Positions 61,841-64,000 of a stretch of 64,000 nt of DNA are shown piece by piece. Location: positions 24,388,956-24,452,955 of the forward strand of contig JACMZG010001913.1 in assembly GCA_018340805.1 (NCBI GenBank), in the 5' to 3' direction. The position numbers and the translations under genes were made by a program. Under the pieces are notes generated by a model. That model was not told the DNA's origin. It worked only from the letters and a program-made list of their open reading frames with translations, and ran no database searches. The stretch's first letter is position 1, and each line of letters begins with the position of its first letter. Source of the DNA: Microvelia longipes (lineage: Eukaryota > Arthropoda > Insecta > Hemiptera > Veliidae).

Positions 61841-64000
61841 CATTCAAAGACACGGATAAAATATAACAAGAAGACTTAAATCTTATCAAAAGTGTTAATA
61901 CGTAAAATTCCATCGTAAGATTATTCTAAAATACATTAATTAAGGTCGACGCCAAATTTTGTCGACTATCACACAGAAATTTCATAACAGAAAATTTGAC
62001 TTGAAATGGGTTTACAACGGAATTTCCAAAAAAAGTTTTTAAAAGAGGAAATTTAAAAAGAAACCCTTTTAAGAAAAGAGTATTGCATTCCCTGAAAAAT
62101 CATGCATACCCAAAGTTGTCTCTAAAGATAAGGACGGTTTTGTCAAAACAATTTATATTGCAATTAATTTTATTCTGTTAAGGTTTTTAAGGAATATGTG
62201 CACACACAAGTAATTAATTATCAAACAAAATACTTTATTTCCATTCAAGAGTAGCATTTTCAACGTAAGTATCGAATACAGACGAATGTTAATACAAAAA
62301 ATCAGGTACGAAAACCAAGGTTGTACAGGACAAAACACAATTCACAACAGCAAACATTATTTTGAAATTATTAAATTTACATAATCGTCCTTTAATTAAT
62401 TCCTCTAGCATTTTCATCAATTTTATTTTTTTTAACATAATTATAAATCCAGATTTTCATCTGGTTTGTTTTCATTATCGTACACACTACATTTAGTCCC
62501 GCTAATTAAAAATTAAAAGACATTCTTTATTATATTTAGTATTAGTCTCCATTGTTTTATGTTTATTATTTTTCGGATTCATTAGTTTTTTTCCGTCCCA
62601 TCTTGTGACCGGAAAATAATAGACATTCTTTATTGTAGAGGGTGAGAATACAGCTGGAATAGCAATGTATGGACGGCAGATCCCTGAGGGTCCGTGAAAA
62701 GATTTTAAGGGGTCGGCGAGCTAGTAGGAAAAATATTTTAACAAATATTTAAAAATATTTATACTAGATAAGTCCATGAATCAATAAATTATCAACCAAG
62801 TTTTTATTAGTAAAAATTAACATCTATTTTTGATGGTCGAAAAAATATTAATGGTCATCCAAATATTAATTACAAGAATTCTATTTGTTTAAAATACAAT
62901 TTAAGACGTTTTCCTTTCATTTTTTAATGAATTAAGACAAAATGTAGGTAATAAGAAATAGAGCAAGAGATCAATCAGGGAACTATAAAATTATAAGAGT
63001 TTACAGTAAATTATCCCAGTTAATTTTAGCGATTTGATAATAAACTAATGAATCTGATTAAGGATACAATTGTTTTTCAAGCTCTTTCAAGATGCAAATT
63101 CTAGAGCAGATTCGTGAGCTTATATTTATAACATTTAAACAGAAAATTTATCGACGAGTATATGTTATTGAATTTATTAGTTATAGAGTTAGTTTGATGT
63201 TAGTTATAGAGTAAGTTTAATTTTATAGAATTTATTTATTAGGGGTCTGCTAAGTATTCTGAAGTAAGCGTATCCCTGATATACAGGACCTTAATTAACA
63301 ATTTACAATTTTAATCTGGATTTAAAATATCCAGAGATTCTTCGAAAATAGCTCTGTAATTATTTTCTCTAAAATCTTTAGTTAAAATTATTATCATTTA
63401 AATTCCATACCAACCAACTGAATTTAGAACTAAAATTAGATTACACGGAATTCGCTTCGCTGTGCCGATGAAGGAGTTAAATTTTTAGGCTACAGATATT
63501 TTTGTTTAATAAAGGTATTCAAGCATTACTTCGATTTACTTTCAGTCCATATAATCGAAATAGAGATAAAATCCAGCGCATTAAATTATTGTAAATATTA
63601 CTCGTCTCTATATATAGAAACCCGGATTGAGATGAAGACTCAATAAAACGGTTTTGATATTTAGACGATTTTGATTACATATCAATACGATTTTATATTT
63701 TAACTCAAATTTACGGCTCCTCCCGCGATAGGAACGCGATAGATTTTCCTGGAATTAAAATTTTACAAATTGACCCAAATAGGATCAAACTAAATCCAGA
63801 TACTGACCACGCCCGATGCTTCTTAACTTTTATGATAAGAAGTTAACAAAACCGTAAATATACTACCCGTGTTAAATTAAACTTAATTACACTTATACCG
63901 TAAAAAGCTGCAATTGTACTAACTTCAACTCAAAGATTTTTTAATTTTTAAGATTTTTTTAAAAAGACGTATACAAGTCATTCAATGTAATTGAGTAACA
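61841..64000. other. Right edge, no gene recognised
   Basis: AT-rich. The patches cctgagggtccgtgaaaaga / ggggtcggcgagctag near 62,680-62,720 and ggaattcgcttcgctgtgcc near 63,450 look like repeat DNA. No upstream exon of the RhoGAP19D-like gene could be supported. Confidence 0.5.

Overview
The window is animal nuclear DNA, most likely insect. It is AT-rich and gene-poor, dominated by long introns, (TA)n microsatellites, minisatellites, foldback/MITE-like DNA elements and decayed transposons. The one clearly recognised gene is a spliced minus-strand gene whose split PDZ domain matches the RhoGAP19D (insect) / ARHGAP21-ARHGAP23 (vertebrate) family. The order cannot be fixed from sequence alone. 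The TE load and long introns would suit a hemipteran, but that is a guess. There is no sign of prokaryotic organisation.

The gene runs right to left from 56,873 to at least 6,804. Ten exons were assembled by reading the minus strand: 56760-56873, 33315-33575, 30708-31240, 27270-27581, 26151-26284, 25008-25148, 23314-23433, 8852-8959, 7891-7984 and, less certainly, 6804-6893. Every junction has GT/AG ends and every codon phase agrees across the splice, giving about 635 residues of continuous reading frame. They encode a PDZ domain followed by a long low-complexity linker rich in Pro, Ser and Arg. The start codon exon lies to the right and the expected PH and RhoGAP catalytic domains lie to the left; neither is visible here. 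Such proteins switch off Rho-family GTPases at junctions, cortex and Golgi. That role is inferred from the family, because the catalytic part is outside the window.

Layout from left to right: 1-6,800 holds a TA-flanked MITE, a mariner fossil, a ~920-bp TIR element and two foldbacks. 6,804-8,959 carries three exons among TA microsatellites. 9,000-23,300 is one 14.4-kb intron containing a ~7.2-kb array of ~50-bp repeats (13,386-20,610) and an unrecognised 97-codon ORF (21,290-21,583). 23,314-33,575 is the exon-rich part, with MITEs packed between exons. 33,576-56,759 is a 23.2-kb intron that splits the PDZ domain and is filled with repeats: a decayed tyrosine-recombinase-like fragment, foldbacks, 45-, 58- and 63-bp tandem arrays, many (TA)n tracts and Jockey-like retrotransposon pieces. 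56,874-64,000 is intron or upstream DNA with further TIR elements and MITEs.

No multi-gene system is present. The most interesting points are the giant intronic minisatellite, repeats lying within a few tens of bases of splice donors, the phase-compatible hidden ORF in the big intron, and a set of foldback families with shared end modules.
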